The notes beneath the pieces are model-generated. The model searched no databases and was not told where the DNA came from. It saw nothing but the letters and a program-made list of their open reading frames with translations. From an uncultured SAR116 cluster alpha proteobacterium (GTDB lineage Bacteria > Pseudomonadota > Alphaproteobacteria > Puniceispirillales > Puniceispirillaceae): 64,000 nt of DNA. Position 1 is the first letter of the stretch; each line of letters begins with the position of its first letter. The stretch spans positions 1 through 64,000 of the forward strand of contig CACJUX010000009.1 in the NCBI GenBank assembly GCA_902596655.1, written 5' to 3'. A program made the position numbers and the translations under genes. Of this stretch, positions 44,011 to 53,040 are shown in pieces.

Positions 44011-45189
44011 CTACCCGGCCGCAATGGATTTCTTTGGGTCATGGAACGGGATTGGAACGATGATCGCTCGGCGCTGCTGATCCTGATCGGACATCATCAC
44101 ATCAACCTGCTGGCCGATGCTGCTCACCCCAGTCTCGATCATGGAAAGCGCGATGTTCTTTTCGAGCCGTGGTGAATGGATTGCCGATGTTACCTTGCCG
44201 ACCTGCCGTCCATCGACGAACAGTGGCCAAAATTCATTGTTTGGCGATGTAAGCGGCTCTCCCTCGATTACAATGCCGATCTGGATACGGCTAATCCCCT
44301 CAGCCTTAATCTTGCGCAGCGCGGTTTTACCAACGAAATCCGCATCCATCTCGAGATCAACAAGCCTGTCAAGGCGTATCTCGAACGGATTTGTCTCGAT
44401 ATCCATGTCGGCGTGATAGGATAGCATACCACCCTCGATCCTGCGGATTGATGAGGTGTGGCCTGGGTGCAGATCATAATCAGTTCCGGCTGCCATGATG
44501 ATTTCCCACAGCTCCGCGCCGCGTGATCTGTCGCGCAGAAAGATCTCATAGCCAAGTTCGCTGGACCAGCCCGTGCGTGATACTACAAGCGGCATACCAT
44601 TCAACTCGGTTTCAGCAAACCAGTAATACTTCAATTTAGCAATGGCATCGCCGAATATCTGGCGGATGATTTCGCGTGAATTTGGTCCCTGAAGCTGCAG
44701 GGGCGAAACATCGGGTTCACAGATTGTTACATCCATTCCAGCATTGGCGGTGAGCCCCCTTGCCCATAGCAGGACGTCGCTGTCACCGATGGAAATCCAG
44801 AAATGATTGTCAGCCAGTTTCAGCAAAACTGGGTCATTGATGATGCCGCCATGCTGATCGGTGATTAGGATATATTTGGCCTGCCCAACGGCCATGTTGG
44901 TCAGGTTACGGGGCGTCATGTATTGTACGAAACGCGCAGCATCAGGGCCGGTGATCTCAACCTGCCGTTCAACAGCGACATCGCACAGGATGGCGGTCTT
45001 TGTTAGATTCCAGAAATTTTCCACCGGGTCGCCAAAATCGCGCGGGATATACATGTGGTTATAAACTGAATAGCCCGTCGCGCCCCATTTCTCGGTTGCC
45101 GCGAAGAAGGGTGATCGGCGGATCTGAGTGCCAAATCCTGCGGATGCAATTTTGGAAGTTGGCTTTGGTGAGGCTGGAGGTGAGTTCAT
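44011..45189 (-). CDS. GcvT-family tetrahydrofolate-dependent methyltransferase, DmdA-like
   Basis: This encodes 392 residues. The two-domain GcvT plan is clear. The segment SPFFAATEKWGATGYSVYNHMYIP, VERQVEITGPDAARFVQYMTPRNL, NDPVLLKLADNHFWISIGDSDVLLWARGL and the RIEGGMLSYHADMD block are close to DMSP demethylase DmdA. The body also departs in places from typical DmdA, for example in the final barrel. It transfers a methyl group to tetrahydrofolate from DMSP or a related methylated compound. Gene pairing with a BKACE gene is not the usual dmdA context, so dmdA is not assigned; the true substrate may be another betaine. Confidence 0.8.
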   Translation of the reverse strand: MNSPPASPKPTSKIASAGFGTQIRRSPFFAATEKWGATGYSVYNHMYIPRDFGDPVENFWNLTKTAILCDVAVERQVEITGPDAARFVQYMTPRNLTNMAVGQAKYILITDQHGGIINDPVLLKLADNHFWISIGDSDVLLWARGLTANAGMDVTICEPDVSPLQLQGPNSREIIRQIFGDAIAKLKYYWFAETELNGMPLVVSRTGWSSELGYEIFLRDRSRGAELWEIIMAAGTDYDLHPGHTSSIRRIEGGMLSYHADMDIETNPFEIRLDRLVDLEMDADFVGKTALRKIKAEGISRIQIGIVIEGEPLTSPNNEFWPLFVDGRQVGKVTSAIHSPRLEKNIALSMIETGVSSIGQQVDVMMSDQDQQRRAIIVPIPFHDPKKSIAAG

Positions 45190-45753
45190 TCGATTAAACT
45201 TTCACTGAGGGAGTTGCTGTCCGGCAGTGTGCGGGACAGGGCCAGACTGATTGAAATAGTTACGAATGTTTCGGCCACCCAACTTGGCAAAGTTTTGGAA
45301 AGAAAATGTTTCAAAGCTGTCACATCATGACGGATTTGGTCTTTTGGGTGACCTGCATTGTGGTTTGGATAACTTTGTCAGCCATGTTTCCGTAGGGGAT
45401 GCTGGAACACTACTTTGTTTAAACCAGAAAATCTATCGGTGTTCACTTTTTATTTTTTATCTTTTAGGGAAGTTGGTTTTAGTTTCTTGGTCTTTTCAAG
45501 ACTGACCAAAGACATTTTAATGGCCGCCTCTTTCCTGCAAATTCTGACTGATTTGAAAGTTGGGCCAACTGGCTTAGCGCCGTTTTACGCGCCCGTCCTA
45601 GCCATGATCCCTTCATGTCCTGGGTCTGATCTGACCACGACAATCGGGATTGGGAGTTGATCCGCCTGATCTGTGATGTTTACATGATCGGGTCTGTCCA
45701 TGGCATTATTGCCATAGGGATCCGGCATGATCTGAAATTTGGAGGAGCGCTCG
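45190..45753. other. Gap of about 560 bases with no gene recognised
   Basis: The region between the DmdA-like gene and the enoyl-CoA hydratase gene is divergent, so it contains two promoters. Track ORFs here (45266..45505, 45415..45660) have no ribosome binding site of note and no family resemblance. Ahead of the hydratase gene a GGAGGAGC sequence serves as ribosome binding site. Confidence 0.5.
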
Positions 45754-46581
45754 ATGGCTCATGGAGATATGCAGCAACCGGAGTTGATTGAGGAGGTTTG
45801 TGACGGTGACGGCGTTCTGCGTCTGACGCTGAATGATCCGGCAACGCGCAATTCCCTCACGGAAGCGATGCTAGCCGCTCTGGCTAGCAAATTGGCAGCG
45901 GCACGCGATAATCCTGCTGTTCGGGTGATTGTTCTGGCCGCCAATGGCCCGGTATTTTGTGCTGGCCATAATCTGAAGGAAATAACTGCCGCACGCAATG
46001 CTCCGGACAATGCTGTCGACAGAGGCCGGGCCTATTTCAGCCGCGTTCTGAAAAGCTGCTCGGCTCTTATGCAGTCGATTCCCACACATCCAAAGCCGGT
46101 GATTGCCGAGGTGGCGGGAACAGCTACCGCTGCTGGCTGTCAGCTAGTGGCAAGCTGCGACCTTGCGATTGCCGGTGATACGGCGAAGTTTGCAACGCCG
46201 GGTGTCAATATTGGCCTGTTCTGTTCAACGCCGATGGTGGCGATGTCGCGTAATGTTAGCGCCAAACATGCGATGGAGATGTTGTTGACGGGCGATATGT
46301 GTTCAGCCCCCAAAGCCGTTGAGCTTGGCTTGCTCAATCGCTGTGTCGCGCTTCCAGACCTCACTGGTGAGGTGATGGAACTTGCCCGCAGGATTGCCGC
46401 GAAGTCAATGGCAACCCTAGCGTATGGCAAGCCGGCCTTTTATCGTCAGGTGGATATGACCCTGCCCGAAGCGTATGATTTCGCTGCTGAAATCATGGTA
46501 AATAACATGATGGCGAATGATGCTGAGGAGGGCATCAATGCATTTATCGAAAAACGTCCAGCAATATGGAAGGACAGCTAG
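45754..46581 (+). CDS. Enoyl-CoA hydratase/isomerase family protein (ECHDC3-like)
   Basis: This encodes 275 residues from ATG 45754, preceded by GGAGGAG; the track's TTG 45739 is upstream of that site. Crotonase marks are VLRLTLNDPATRNSLTEAM, VIVLAANGPVFCAGHNLKEI (oxyanion hole) and PVIAEVAGTATAAGCQLVASCDLAIAG. The CAGHNLKE form and later FATPGVNIGLFCSTP resemble the ECHDC3 subgroup. It probably acts on a short or branched enoyl-CoA. It is convergent with the LysR gene, 7 bases away. Confidence 0.9.
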   Translation: MAHGDMQQPELIEEVCDGDGVLRLTLNDPATRNSLTEAMLAALASKLAAARDNPAVRVIVLAANGPVFCAGHNLKEITAARNAPDNAVDRGRAYFSRVLKSCSALMQSIPTHPKPVIAEVAGTATAAGCQLVASCDLAIAGDTAKFATPGVNIGLFCSTPMVAMSRNVSAKHAMEMLLTGDMCSAPKAVELGLLNRCVALPDLTGEVMELARRIAAKSMATLAYGKPAFYRQVDMTLPEAYDFAAEIMVNNMMANDAEEGINAFIEKRPAIWKDS

Positions 46582-46588
46582 CCAGCTG

Positions 46589-47425
46589 CTATTCAAGACC
46601 ATTTAGAAACGCTGTGATATCATCAGCGTAGGCGCCTGTGCTGTCGCGGACGACCATGAAACAAGGCCGCTGGAAAACGGGTGCACCTTCAAGGACAAAC
46701 AGTCTCCTTGCGGCAATTTCCGGCGCAATTATGCGGTCCGGCAGATAGGCTGATCCTCCATGCCGACTCAGATGCGTAAGTGCCCAGCTGGCATTGTTGA
46801 AGCTGATCTTTGCGGTGTCGGCATCTGCATAGGCGGCGGTATGCTCGCGCTCAAAATCCGGGCCGGCCTCGACATAGATGTAACCGGGATCATGCCGGAT
46901 TGGGCGGTCTGGCTCGGTGCCGACAAGACACAGCCGGTCAGTACTCAGGGTGTGGAGCATCTGACCGGCCTGCCCCGGCGGAGCCGAAAAGGTGAAGGCA
47001 ACATCAACGAGCCCGTTGGCCAGCCATTGGGTGATGCGGTTGTCGTCGCCCTGCCAGACGGACAGGGCAATCGAGGGGTGGGTCCTGCGCAATGAATCGA
47101 AGAAAAGGGTTCCATAACCCGCCCATAAATCTGTATGAACGCCGATGTTGCAGATGGCGTCGACGCCAGGTGGCAGCGCCGTTTCCTGTTTTGCCTGGAG
47201 CCAGAGTTGAGTCATTGCCTCAGCATAGCGCCGGAGCTTGATTCCAGCAGCGGTAAGGGTCACGCCATTTTTCTGCCGCAGGACAAGTGTCTGGCCAAGC
47301 TCGGCCTCGAGGGTTTGCAGGCGTGATGTCACGGTTGATTGGGTTACATTCATCGCGGCTGAAGCCCGCACAAGAGACCCGGTTCTCACGATTGCAAGGA
47401 AGGTCTGCAGGGTAACCATATTCAT
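46589..47425 (-). CDS. LysR-family transcriptional regulator
   Basis: This encodes 278 residues from ATG 47425 (AGGA upstream). The winged helix is LQTFLAIVRTGSLVRASAAMNVTQSTVTSRLQTLEAELGQTLVLRQ, then a ligand-binding domain with the final VVRDSTGAYADDITAFL. It is divergent from the aldehyde dehydrogenase stub and the monooxygenase-hydrolase-ThDP operon, so it most likely controls that operon. The inducer is unknown. Confidence 0.9.
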   Translation of the reverse strand: MNMVTLQTFLAIVRTGSLVRASAAMNVTQSTVTSRLQTLEAELGQTLVLRQKNGVTLTAAGIKLRRYAEAMTQLWLQAKQETALPPGVDAICNIGVHTDLWAGYGTLFFDSLRRTHPSIALSVWQGDDNRITQWLANGLVDVAFTFSAPPGQAGQMLHTLSTDRLCLVGTEPDRPIRHDPGYIYVEAGPDFEREHTAAYADADTAKISFNNASWALTHLSRHGGSAYLPDRIIAPEIAARRLFVLEGAPVFQRPCFMVVRDSTGAYADDITAFLNGLE

Positions 47426-47542
47426 CCACAATCATCCTTCCGTGACAGTAAATTCGGATTTCTAGAATAATATATGAAGAAAATTCTTATTTTCAAATAT
47501 CAAAATTACGGTAATCTCAAATTGGCTGTCTGGGGGAAAAAC

Positions 47543-47824
47543 ATGGCAGACTATAATGCTGCGGGCATTTCAACGGTTGGTGCTGCCCGCATTTTCACAC
47601 AGGACTCTGCCCGTTCACTGCGGCTTTCCAAAGCGGTGCGGGCCGGTATGGTTTGGGTGAATACTTATCGCGCCATTTCTCCCATCGCAGAATTTGGTGG
47701 CACTAAGACATTGGGCTATGGGCGTAAAAAGGGCTCTCAGACAATCTATAATTACACGCGGCCAAAGACTGTGTGGATAAATGCATCCAGCGCACTGTTG
47801 GCTAGCCAGTTTGTGCCACGCTGA
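47543..47824 (+). pseudogene. Truncated aldehyde dehydrogenase, carboxy-terminal stub
   Basis: Only the last 75-80 residues of an aldehyde dehydrogenase remain: FTQDSARSLRLSKAVRAGMVWVNTY, then PIAEFGGTKTLGYGRKKGSQTIYNYTRPKTVWIN. Catalytic Cys and Glu and the whole NAD domain (about 400 residues) are missing. The stub starts with ATG after GGGGG at 6 bases, and the frame is open, so a 93-residue peptide could still be made. It sits 19 bases before the luciferase-like gene, where the full enzyme may once have been the first gene of the operon. Confidence 0.8.
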
Positions 47825-47843
47825 CAGTAAGGGAGGACAGATC

Positions 47844-48878
47844 ATGAAATTCCATCTTGCAGTTAATCTGGAGAGAATGAATGATGCCACCGATATGATG
47901 GCTGTGCAAAAGCACACGCTGGAAATGTTGCAGATGGCTGATCGCGCGGGGTTTGAAATCGCCTGGGCAGCTGAACATCATGCGCTGGAAATGACAATTG
48001 CGCCAAACCCATTTCAACTGCTTACCTGGTGGGCCAACCACACTGACAGCATTCGTCTTGGATCTGGTGTTGCCAATGCTGCTTACTGGCACCCGATCAA
48101 TATCGCGGGTGAGGCGGCGATGGTGGATCTGATCTCCAGCGGACGTCTTGAATTCGGTCTCGGCTCGGGTGCCTATCAGCGTGAATTTGACCGAATGCAC
48201 CCTGGCCTCGACCAAAAGGACAGCTATCGCTACATGCAGGAGATGCTGCCGCTTGTGCGTCAACTTTGGCAGGGCGATGTGGCGCATGAGGGTGAGTTTT
48301 GGCAGTTTCCAGCGGCAACATCCTGTCCTAAACCGGTACAAAAAGAAGTGCCGTGCTGGGTTGCGGCACGATCACCCATTACCTTTGACTATGCAGTCGC
48401 CAATGACTGCAACATCATGAGCTGGCCTTTGACGCTTCCGATGTCCGAAGCCGAGACATACCGACGGAACCTTGATGAGGCCATCGCTAACTCAGACAAT
48501 GGGTGGGCAGGAACGTTTGCTGTGATGCGCCATACGGCAGTCTATGCAAATGCTGCTGACCGAAGCGCCGCGATTGCTGCCATCCGCAATGTGCTGGCGC
48601 AATTTGGCAACCTGATGATGAAAAGGGGCAGGGTTGAGAACGGATTTCCTGAACCGATCCCCTTTGCCGCGCTTGAGGGTAACGTCAGGGTCGATCCCGA
48701 AATGCTAGAGGAAAATTTGATGTTTGGATCACCGAAGCAGGTGATCGCCAAATTACAGGATTATCAGAGACTGGGGGTCGACGCCTTCATTTATTATGCG
48801 TCAATGGGTCTTGGGATGGATGAACAGAAACGCTCAATGGAGTTGTTTTGCAGGGAAGTCCTGCCCGCCTTTCAGTGA
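47844..48878 (+). CDS. Luciferase-like (LLM) flavin-dependent monooxygenase
   Basis: This encodes 344 residues from ATG 47844, with GGGAGG 7 bases upstream. The bacterial luciferase TIM-barrel pattern is evident: MLQMADRAGFEIAWAAEHHALEMTIAPNPFQLL, RLGSGVANAAYWHPINIAGEAAMVDLISSGRLEFGLGSGAYQREFDRM and FGSPKQVIAKLQDY. Such enzymes use reduced FMN and O2; they oxidise aldehydes, terpene ketones or sulfonates. Context with a hydrolase and an Xsc-like ThDP enzyme is compatible with the breakdown of a small organic compound, possibly a sulfonate, but the substrate is unknown. Confidence 0.88.
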   Translation: MKFHLAVNLERMNDATDMMAVQKHTLEMLQMADRAGFEIAWAAEHHALEMTIAPNPFQLLTWWANHTDSIRLGSGVANAAYWHPINIAGEAAMVDLISSGRLEFGLGSGAYQREFDRMHPGLDQKDSYRYMQEMLPLVRQLWQGDVAHEGEFWQFPAATSCPKPVQKEVPCWVAARSPITFDYAVANDCNIMSWPLTLPMSEAETYRRNLDEAIANSDNGWAGTFAVMRHTAVYANAADRSAAIAAIRNVLAQFGNLMMKRGRVENGFPEPIPFAALEGNVRVDPEMLEENLMFGSPKQVIAKLQDYQRLGVDAFIYYASMGLGMDEQKRSMELFCREVLPAFQ

Positions 48879-48909
48879 GAGCGCTGGTATTTGAGGGAAT
48901 GAAAGCTAA

Positions 48910-49806
48910 ATGGATGAGGCTATGGTAACGAGGCAAAGTGAAGGCAAATGTGAGGGGACAGCCTATTCATGGCATCCCGCCCATGACCGCGGTGCCGATG
49001 CCGGCGTGGTTGTCCTTATCCATGGGCTTGGTCTGACGCGTGCAACCTGGGCTGGGCAAATTGGGGCATTGAGTAAGCATCACGATGTTCTTGCCTATGA
49101 CCTTGCTGGACATGGCGAGTCTGATCTGCCATCTCGCACACCAGATTTGACACTGTACAGCACCCAACTGCTCCACCTGCTTGACATGCTGAGCATCGGG
49201 GCATGCCATCTGGTCGGTTTTTCACTTGGTGGCATGATCAACCGTCGATTTGCGATGAATCACCCTGACAGGGTTCTCTCATTGGTGATCCTGAACTCAC
49301 CCCATGAACGATCGCAGGTGGCGCAGGCGCTTGTTGAAAAACGCGCTGCAGACACAAAATGGGGTGGCCCAGCGGCTACCATTGAAGAGACGTTGGTGCG
49401 CTGGTTCACGCCAGCCTTCCTCACTGAAAGCCCCAACGTTGTTGCGGTTGTCCGAGATTGGGTTCTGGCAAATGATCCGCAAAGCTATGCTGCCTGTCGT
49501 GCTGTTCTCGCTCACGGCGTTCATGAATTGATCAGACCGGAGCCGGCGATCACAAATCCGACATTGGTTGTCACCTGCGAGAATGACAGCGGCAGTACGC
49601 CGGCAATGTCGCATGCCATTGCCAGTGAAATCATTGGAGCGCAGGTCGAGATCATTCCCCGTCTGCAGCATCTTGGCCTTATTGAGAATCCTGACCTGTT
49701 CACAGCATCAATTCTGCGGTTTATTGAAGGACTATCCCCAGACTGCCAACCTAACCATTCCCCGGCTAATATCTCGAAGGAAAAATATCATGGGCAAGAC
49801 TGTTAA
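48910..49806 (+). CDS. Alpha/beta-hydrolase
   Basis: This encodes 298 residues. VVLIHGLGLTRATWAGQIGAL is the oxyanion region, LVGFSLGGMINRRFA the nucleophile elbow (Ser of GFSLGG), and LQHLGLIENPDLF supplies the late His. The acid residue is in the segment preceding PALTNPTLVV-type sequence. It resembles 3-oxoadipate enol-lactonases and related hydrolases, though no pca cluster is present. It overlaps the following ThDP enzyme gene by 17 bases, so the two are cotranslated. Confidence 0.86.
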   Translation: MDEAMVTRQSEGKCEGTAYSWHPAHDRGADAGVVVLIHGLGLTRATWAGQIGALSKHHDVLAYDLAGHGESDLPSRTPDLTLYSTQLLHLLDMLSIGACHLVGFSLGGMINRRFAMNHPDRVLSLVILNSPHERSQVAQALVEKRAADTKWGGPAATIEETLVRWFTPAFLTESPNVVAVVRDWVLANDPQSYAACRAVLAHGVHELIRPEPAITNPTLVVTCENDSGSTPAMSHAIASEIIGAQVEIIPRLQHLGLIENPDLFTASILRFIEGLSPDCQPNHSPANISKEKYHGQDC

Positions 49807-51493
49807 CAATATGATCTCAGGTGGACAGGCAGCGGTAAGGGCGCTCCAGGTCGAAAAGACGGATTATGTGTTTGGTCTGATTGGCTCAGCCACGATGGAA
49901 ATGTTTGATGCGCTTTATGATGCGGGTGACATCAATTTCATTGGCATCCATGATGAACGGACTGGAACGCATATGGCTGATGGATATGCGCGTGCCTCTG
50001 GCCGTGCGGGCGTTGTACTTGCTGGTCAGAATGGTCCCGGAGCCACCAATCTTGTCACCGGTCTTGCCCAAGCTAAAGCGGCCTTCTCGCCAGTGGTCTC
50101 GATTGCTGGTGCATTGTCGAGTGAACATCAATATCGTGATGCCTTTCAGGAAGTGGACCAACAGGCGCTGTTTACGCCTGTTACTAAGAAAACTTGGACA
50201 GCTCCAAGTGCAGAGCGTATTCCCGAACTTTTTCGTGAAGCGTTCCGTCTTGCACTGACGCCTCGTATGGGACCGGTACAGCTGAATTTGCCACGTGACG
50301 TGTTGGCAGCGCAGATTGAAGCTCCAGATTTTCAGGAGCCACATCAATACAGGACAACATCAAGGCCTGCAGGCGCCACCTCTGAAATCGCCGCCGCGGC
50401 AGCTCTGCTGGGTGACGCGACGCGGCCGGTCATCGTTGTCGGAGGTGGTATAAAAAATACAGGCGGAGAGGATGCTGCGCTGTCGCTTGCCACGGCGATC
50501 AATGCACCACTTGTTGCTGCTCCGGGACATGGTGACGCGATTTCCTTTGGTCATTCGCTGAATGCTGGCCAGATGGGTCCGAGAGGCAATGCGGTTGCGT
50601 CACGACTGGTCCGTGAGGCCGACGTCATTCTGGCTCTGGGAACGCGGCTAGGCTTCAATTCGACCTTTTATTCCTATGACAACATCAACCGTGAAGCCAA
50701 AATCATTCAGATAGAACTCGAGCCAAGTGCCATTGGTCGGTTTTTCCCGGTTGAGATTGGGATTTGGGCCGATGCGCCCACCGCCGCTCTGCAGCTGGCC
50801 GAAGCCGTTTCGGTGCAGCAGGCGCGATCTGCCGTTGACGCTTGGACAGCGCAGTTTCAGGATGATCGCGCGGCCTACCGCGCACAGCGTGATGCGGATG
50901 CGGTGCTTGATACAGCGCTGATCCAACCGTCCGGCCTATTCAAGACTTTACGTGATGTGTTGCCTGCTGAGGCAGCATTCACAATGGATGCGGGGACTTT
51001 GTGTTTGCAGGCCACTGACGCCATGAACTACTGGCACCCAAAATCGTTGTTCACACCATTGGATTTTGGCCTTGTCGGCTTTTCATTCTCCTGTGGCCTC
51101 GGCGTGAAACTGGCAAATCCTCAACGGCCGGTTATTTCGATGATGGGGGATGGTGGTTTCGGCATGACCATTTCTGAGCTTAGCACAGCTGTGGACCATG
51201 GTATCAACACCGTGACCATCGTGATGAACAATCAATGTTGGGGGGCAGAGAAAGCCTATCAGAGAGATTTCTTTAATGGGCGCTATATTGGCGCAGATGT
51301 ATCTAGCCCGTCCTTTGACAAGGCCGCCGAGCTTTATGGTGCGGCAGGTTTCAAGATTGATCATTTGGATCAGATTGGTGACGCTGTTGGCGAGGCTCTT
51401 GCTGCGGGCAGGCCGGCGGTCATCGACATATCTGTGGATCCTGCCGCGCTCTACAGTTTCCGGCGGGACAGTTTCAAACACCGGGGTGGGTGA
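49790..51493 (+). CDS. Thiamine-diphosphate-dependent enzyme, sulfoacetaldehyde acetyltransferase (Xsc)/acetolactate synthase-like
   Basis: This encodes 567 residues from ATG 49790; the track's 49568 start lies inside the hydrolase gene. The three ThDP domains are complete: DYVFGLIGSATMEMFDALYDAG and HDERTGTHMADGYARASG (catalytic Glu), a central ATRPVIVVGGGIKNTGGEDA domain, and MMGDGGFGMTISELSTAVDHGINTVTIVMNN (metal site). The GLIGSATM start, QNGPGATNLVTGLAQAK and the segment IIQIELEPSAIGRFFPVEIGI resemble Xsc more than acetolactate synthase, but the usual Xsc landmarks are only partly kept. It probably acts on a 2-oxo acid or sulfoacetaldehyde-like substrate. It is the last gene of the LysR-linked operon. 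Confidence 0.85.
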   Translation: MGKTVNNMISGGQAAVRALQVEKTDYVFGLIGSATMEMFDALYDAGDINFIGIHDERTGTHMADGYARASGRAGVVLAGQNGPGATNLVTGLAQAKAAFSPVVSIAGALSSEHQYRDAFQEVDQQALFTPVTKKTWTAPSAERIPELFREAFRLALTPRMGPVQLNLPRDVLAAQIEAPDFQEPHQYRTTSRPAGATSEIAAAAALLGDATRPVIVVGGGIKNTGGEDAALSLATAINAPLVAAPGHGDAISFGHSLNAGQMGPRGNAVASRLVREADVILALGTRLGFNSTFYSYDNINREAKIIQIELEPSAIGRFFPVEIGIWADAPTAALQLAEAVSVQQARSAVDAWTAQFQDDRAAYRAQRDADAVLDTALIQPSGLFKTLRDVLPAEAAFTMDAGTLCLQATDAMNYWHPKSLFTPLDFGLVGFSFSCGLGVKLANPQRPVISMMGDGGFGMTISELSTAVDHGINTVTIVMNNQCWGAEKAYQRDFFNGRYIGADVSSPSFDKAAELYGAAGFKIDHLDQIGDAVGEALAAGRPAVIDISVDPAALYSFRRDSFKHRGG

Positions 51494-51495
51494 TG

Positions 51496-52785
51496 TTACA
51501 ATGATTTCATAAGGGCTTTGACCCCGGACGAGAGCAGCACCGCCTTGGTCTTGTTAAATTCCTCGTGGTTTTTTTCTACCACATCCAGATCATAGCGATA
51601 GTTGACCATAAGCCCACCAGCCTGCGTCACTGCTTTTGGTGACCGGTCGCCGCCATAATTCAGCTGTTCCAGAAAGGCGCCATTGCCAAGGTGGAATCGT
51701 GCCACGGGGTCATTAGGCAAACCATCAGGCCGGCTGGACACGGTCAGGTATTCTAGGGCGGCCCTTGTGAAATCTGTTTGCAATTCCCCGGCCTTTTCGA
51801 ACCAGAAGTCATCATCCATGTCTGTAAATTCAGCCGCCAGTTCTGGGTAGGCGGTGCTCATCCACTTTATTAATCCCGGCACCGGAGACAAAGTGACAAA
51901 GCGCGACAGATTAGGCAGTTCCTGGCGCAGCTGACCGGCCACGCGCTTGATCAGAAAATTGCCAAAGGAAATGCCTGCCAAACCGCTTTGACAGTTCGAA
52001 ATGGAATAGAAAACCGCGGTCGTTGCTGCATTGGCGGCATCGGCGTCGCGTTTAAGCGCCAGAACATCGTCAATGCGCTGGGGGATGTCTTTGGTTAGTG
52101 CCACCTCTACGAATATCAGCGGCTCATTGGGCATGGCAGGATGAAAGAAAGCGAAACAGCGACGATCTTCAGGTGCGAGGCGCGCGCGTAAATCGTCCCA
52201 TGAAGTGATTTCATGGACCGCCTCATAGGCGATGATTTTTTCTAGGATATTTGCAGCGGTCGACCAGTCGATTGGTTCCAGAACAAGAAAACCGGGGTTG
52301 AACCAGTTGCGGAGAAGCCGGACAAGGCCCAAGTCGATGCGCCGGAAATTTGGATGATTGCGCATTAGTTCACGCAACCTTTCCCGGAAATGGACAAGAC
52401 GGACGGTTCCATTAGTGGTCGCATTCAGCCTGCGGAAAAGTTCCATCCATCCGGGTTCGGACGCATTTGCGATTATTTCAATGCCACCATGTGTCGGGGC
52501 GGTGGCATAGTTTGTCGCTGCCTTGGCAAGAGCCTGCGCGTTGATGTCATGGGTGTTGAGAAGGTATGCAAGCAACGCCGACAGCTCACCATCATCCAGA
52601 GCCTCAATCACATCTAGCAGGTTCTCCGCATAGACGAGCGAGGATACCTCTCCAGTAGCTGACAGCACGGCCTCGACAGCTTGTTGTGGCTCTGAGCTGA
52701 GATCGAGGACATGCTTGCGACCAAAGGCAGACAAACCCATTTTGCCGCGCATGAGGTTGGATAACATGTCCTGTAAAAGCCGCAT
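51496..52785 (-). CDS. Malonyl-CoA decarboxylase
   Basis: This encodes 429 residues from ATG 52785; the track uses GTG 52800. The family core is FFHPAMPNEPLIFVEVALTKDIPQRIDDVL, FYSISNCQSGLAGISFGNFLIKRV and LVTLSPVPGLIKWM-type sequence (FVTLSPVPGLIKWM), containing the catalytic Ser/His region of MCD. It decarboxylates malonyl-CoA to acetyl-CoA. The gene is alone and convergent with the ThDP enzyme gene. No malonate transporter or synthetase is adjacent. Confidence 0.92.
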   Translation of the reverse strand: MRLLQDMLSNLMRGKMGLSAFGRKHVLDLSSEPQQAVEAVLSATGEVSSLVYAENLLDVIEALDDGELSALLAYLLNTHDINAQALAKAATNYATAPTHGGIEIIANASEPGWMELFRRLNATTNGTVRLVHFRERLRELMRNHPNFRRIDLGLVRLLRNWFNPGFLVLEPIDWSTAANILEKIIAYEAVHEITSWDDLRARLAPEDRRCFAFFHPAMPNEPLIFVEVALTKDIPQRIDDVLALKRDADAANAATTAVFYSISNCQSGLAGISFGNFLIKRVAGQLRQELPNLSRFVTLSPVPGLIKWMSTAYPELAAEFTDMDDDFWFEKAGELQTDFTRAALEYLTVSSRPDGLPNDPVARFHLGNGAFLEQLNYGGDRSPKAVTQAGGLMVNYRYDLDVVEKNHEEFNKTKAVLLSSGVKALMKSL

Positions 52786-53040
52786 ATTCAGATACCCCAC
52801 CAGGATAAGTCGTATTGTCTGTTACTCAATATGTGTATTTGACCCAGCTTTTCCATACAGGTTTGGTTGTTTTCGCGCTGCAGATCTTAATACTTATTAT
52901 TCATTTGTTACAATCGTTACACATTTCAATATTAATGTGTAAATTCAAAAGATGAGGCGGCAACGTGATTGCCAAATTTTTTGTCACTTGCATGAGTGAC
53001 ACAGGGATGATGTCAAGTTCCGTGGGATTGAAGTTTAGGA

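Noticed and set aside
44011-45189. Naming the GcvT-like gene dmdA
   Set aside because: Similarity is strong in the first half, but the gene pairing and carboxy-terminal part leave the substrate open.
47802-48341. 179-residue - ORF opposite the luciferase-like gene
   Set aside because: It is a shadow of a well supported + strand gene.
49790-51493. Naming the ThDP enzyme xsc or ilvB
   Set aside because: It has features of both families, and phylogenetic analysis was not possible.
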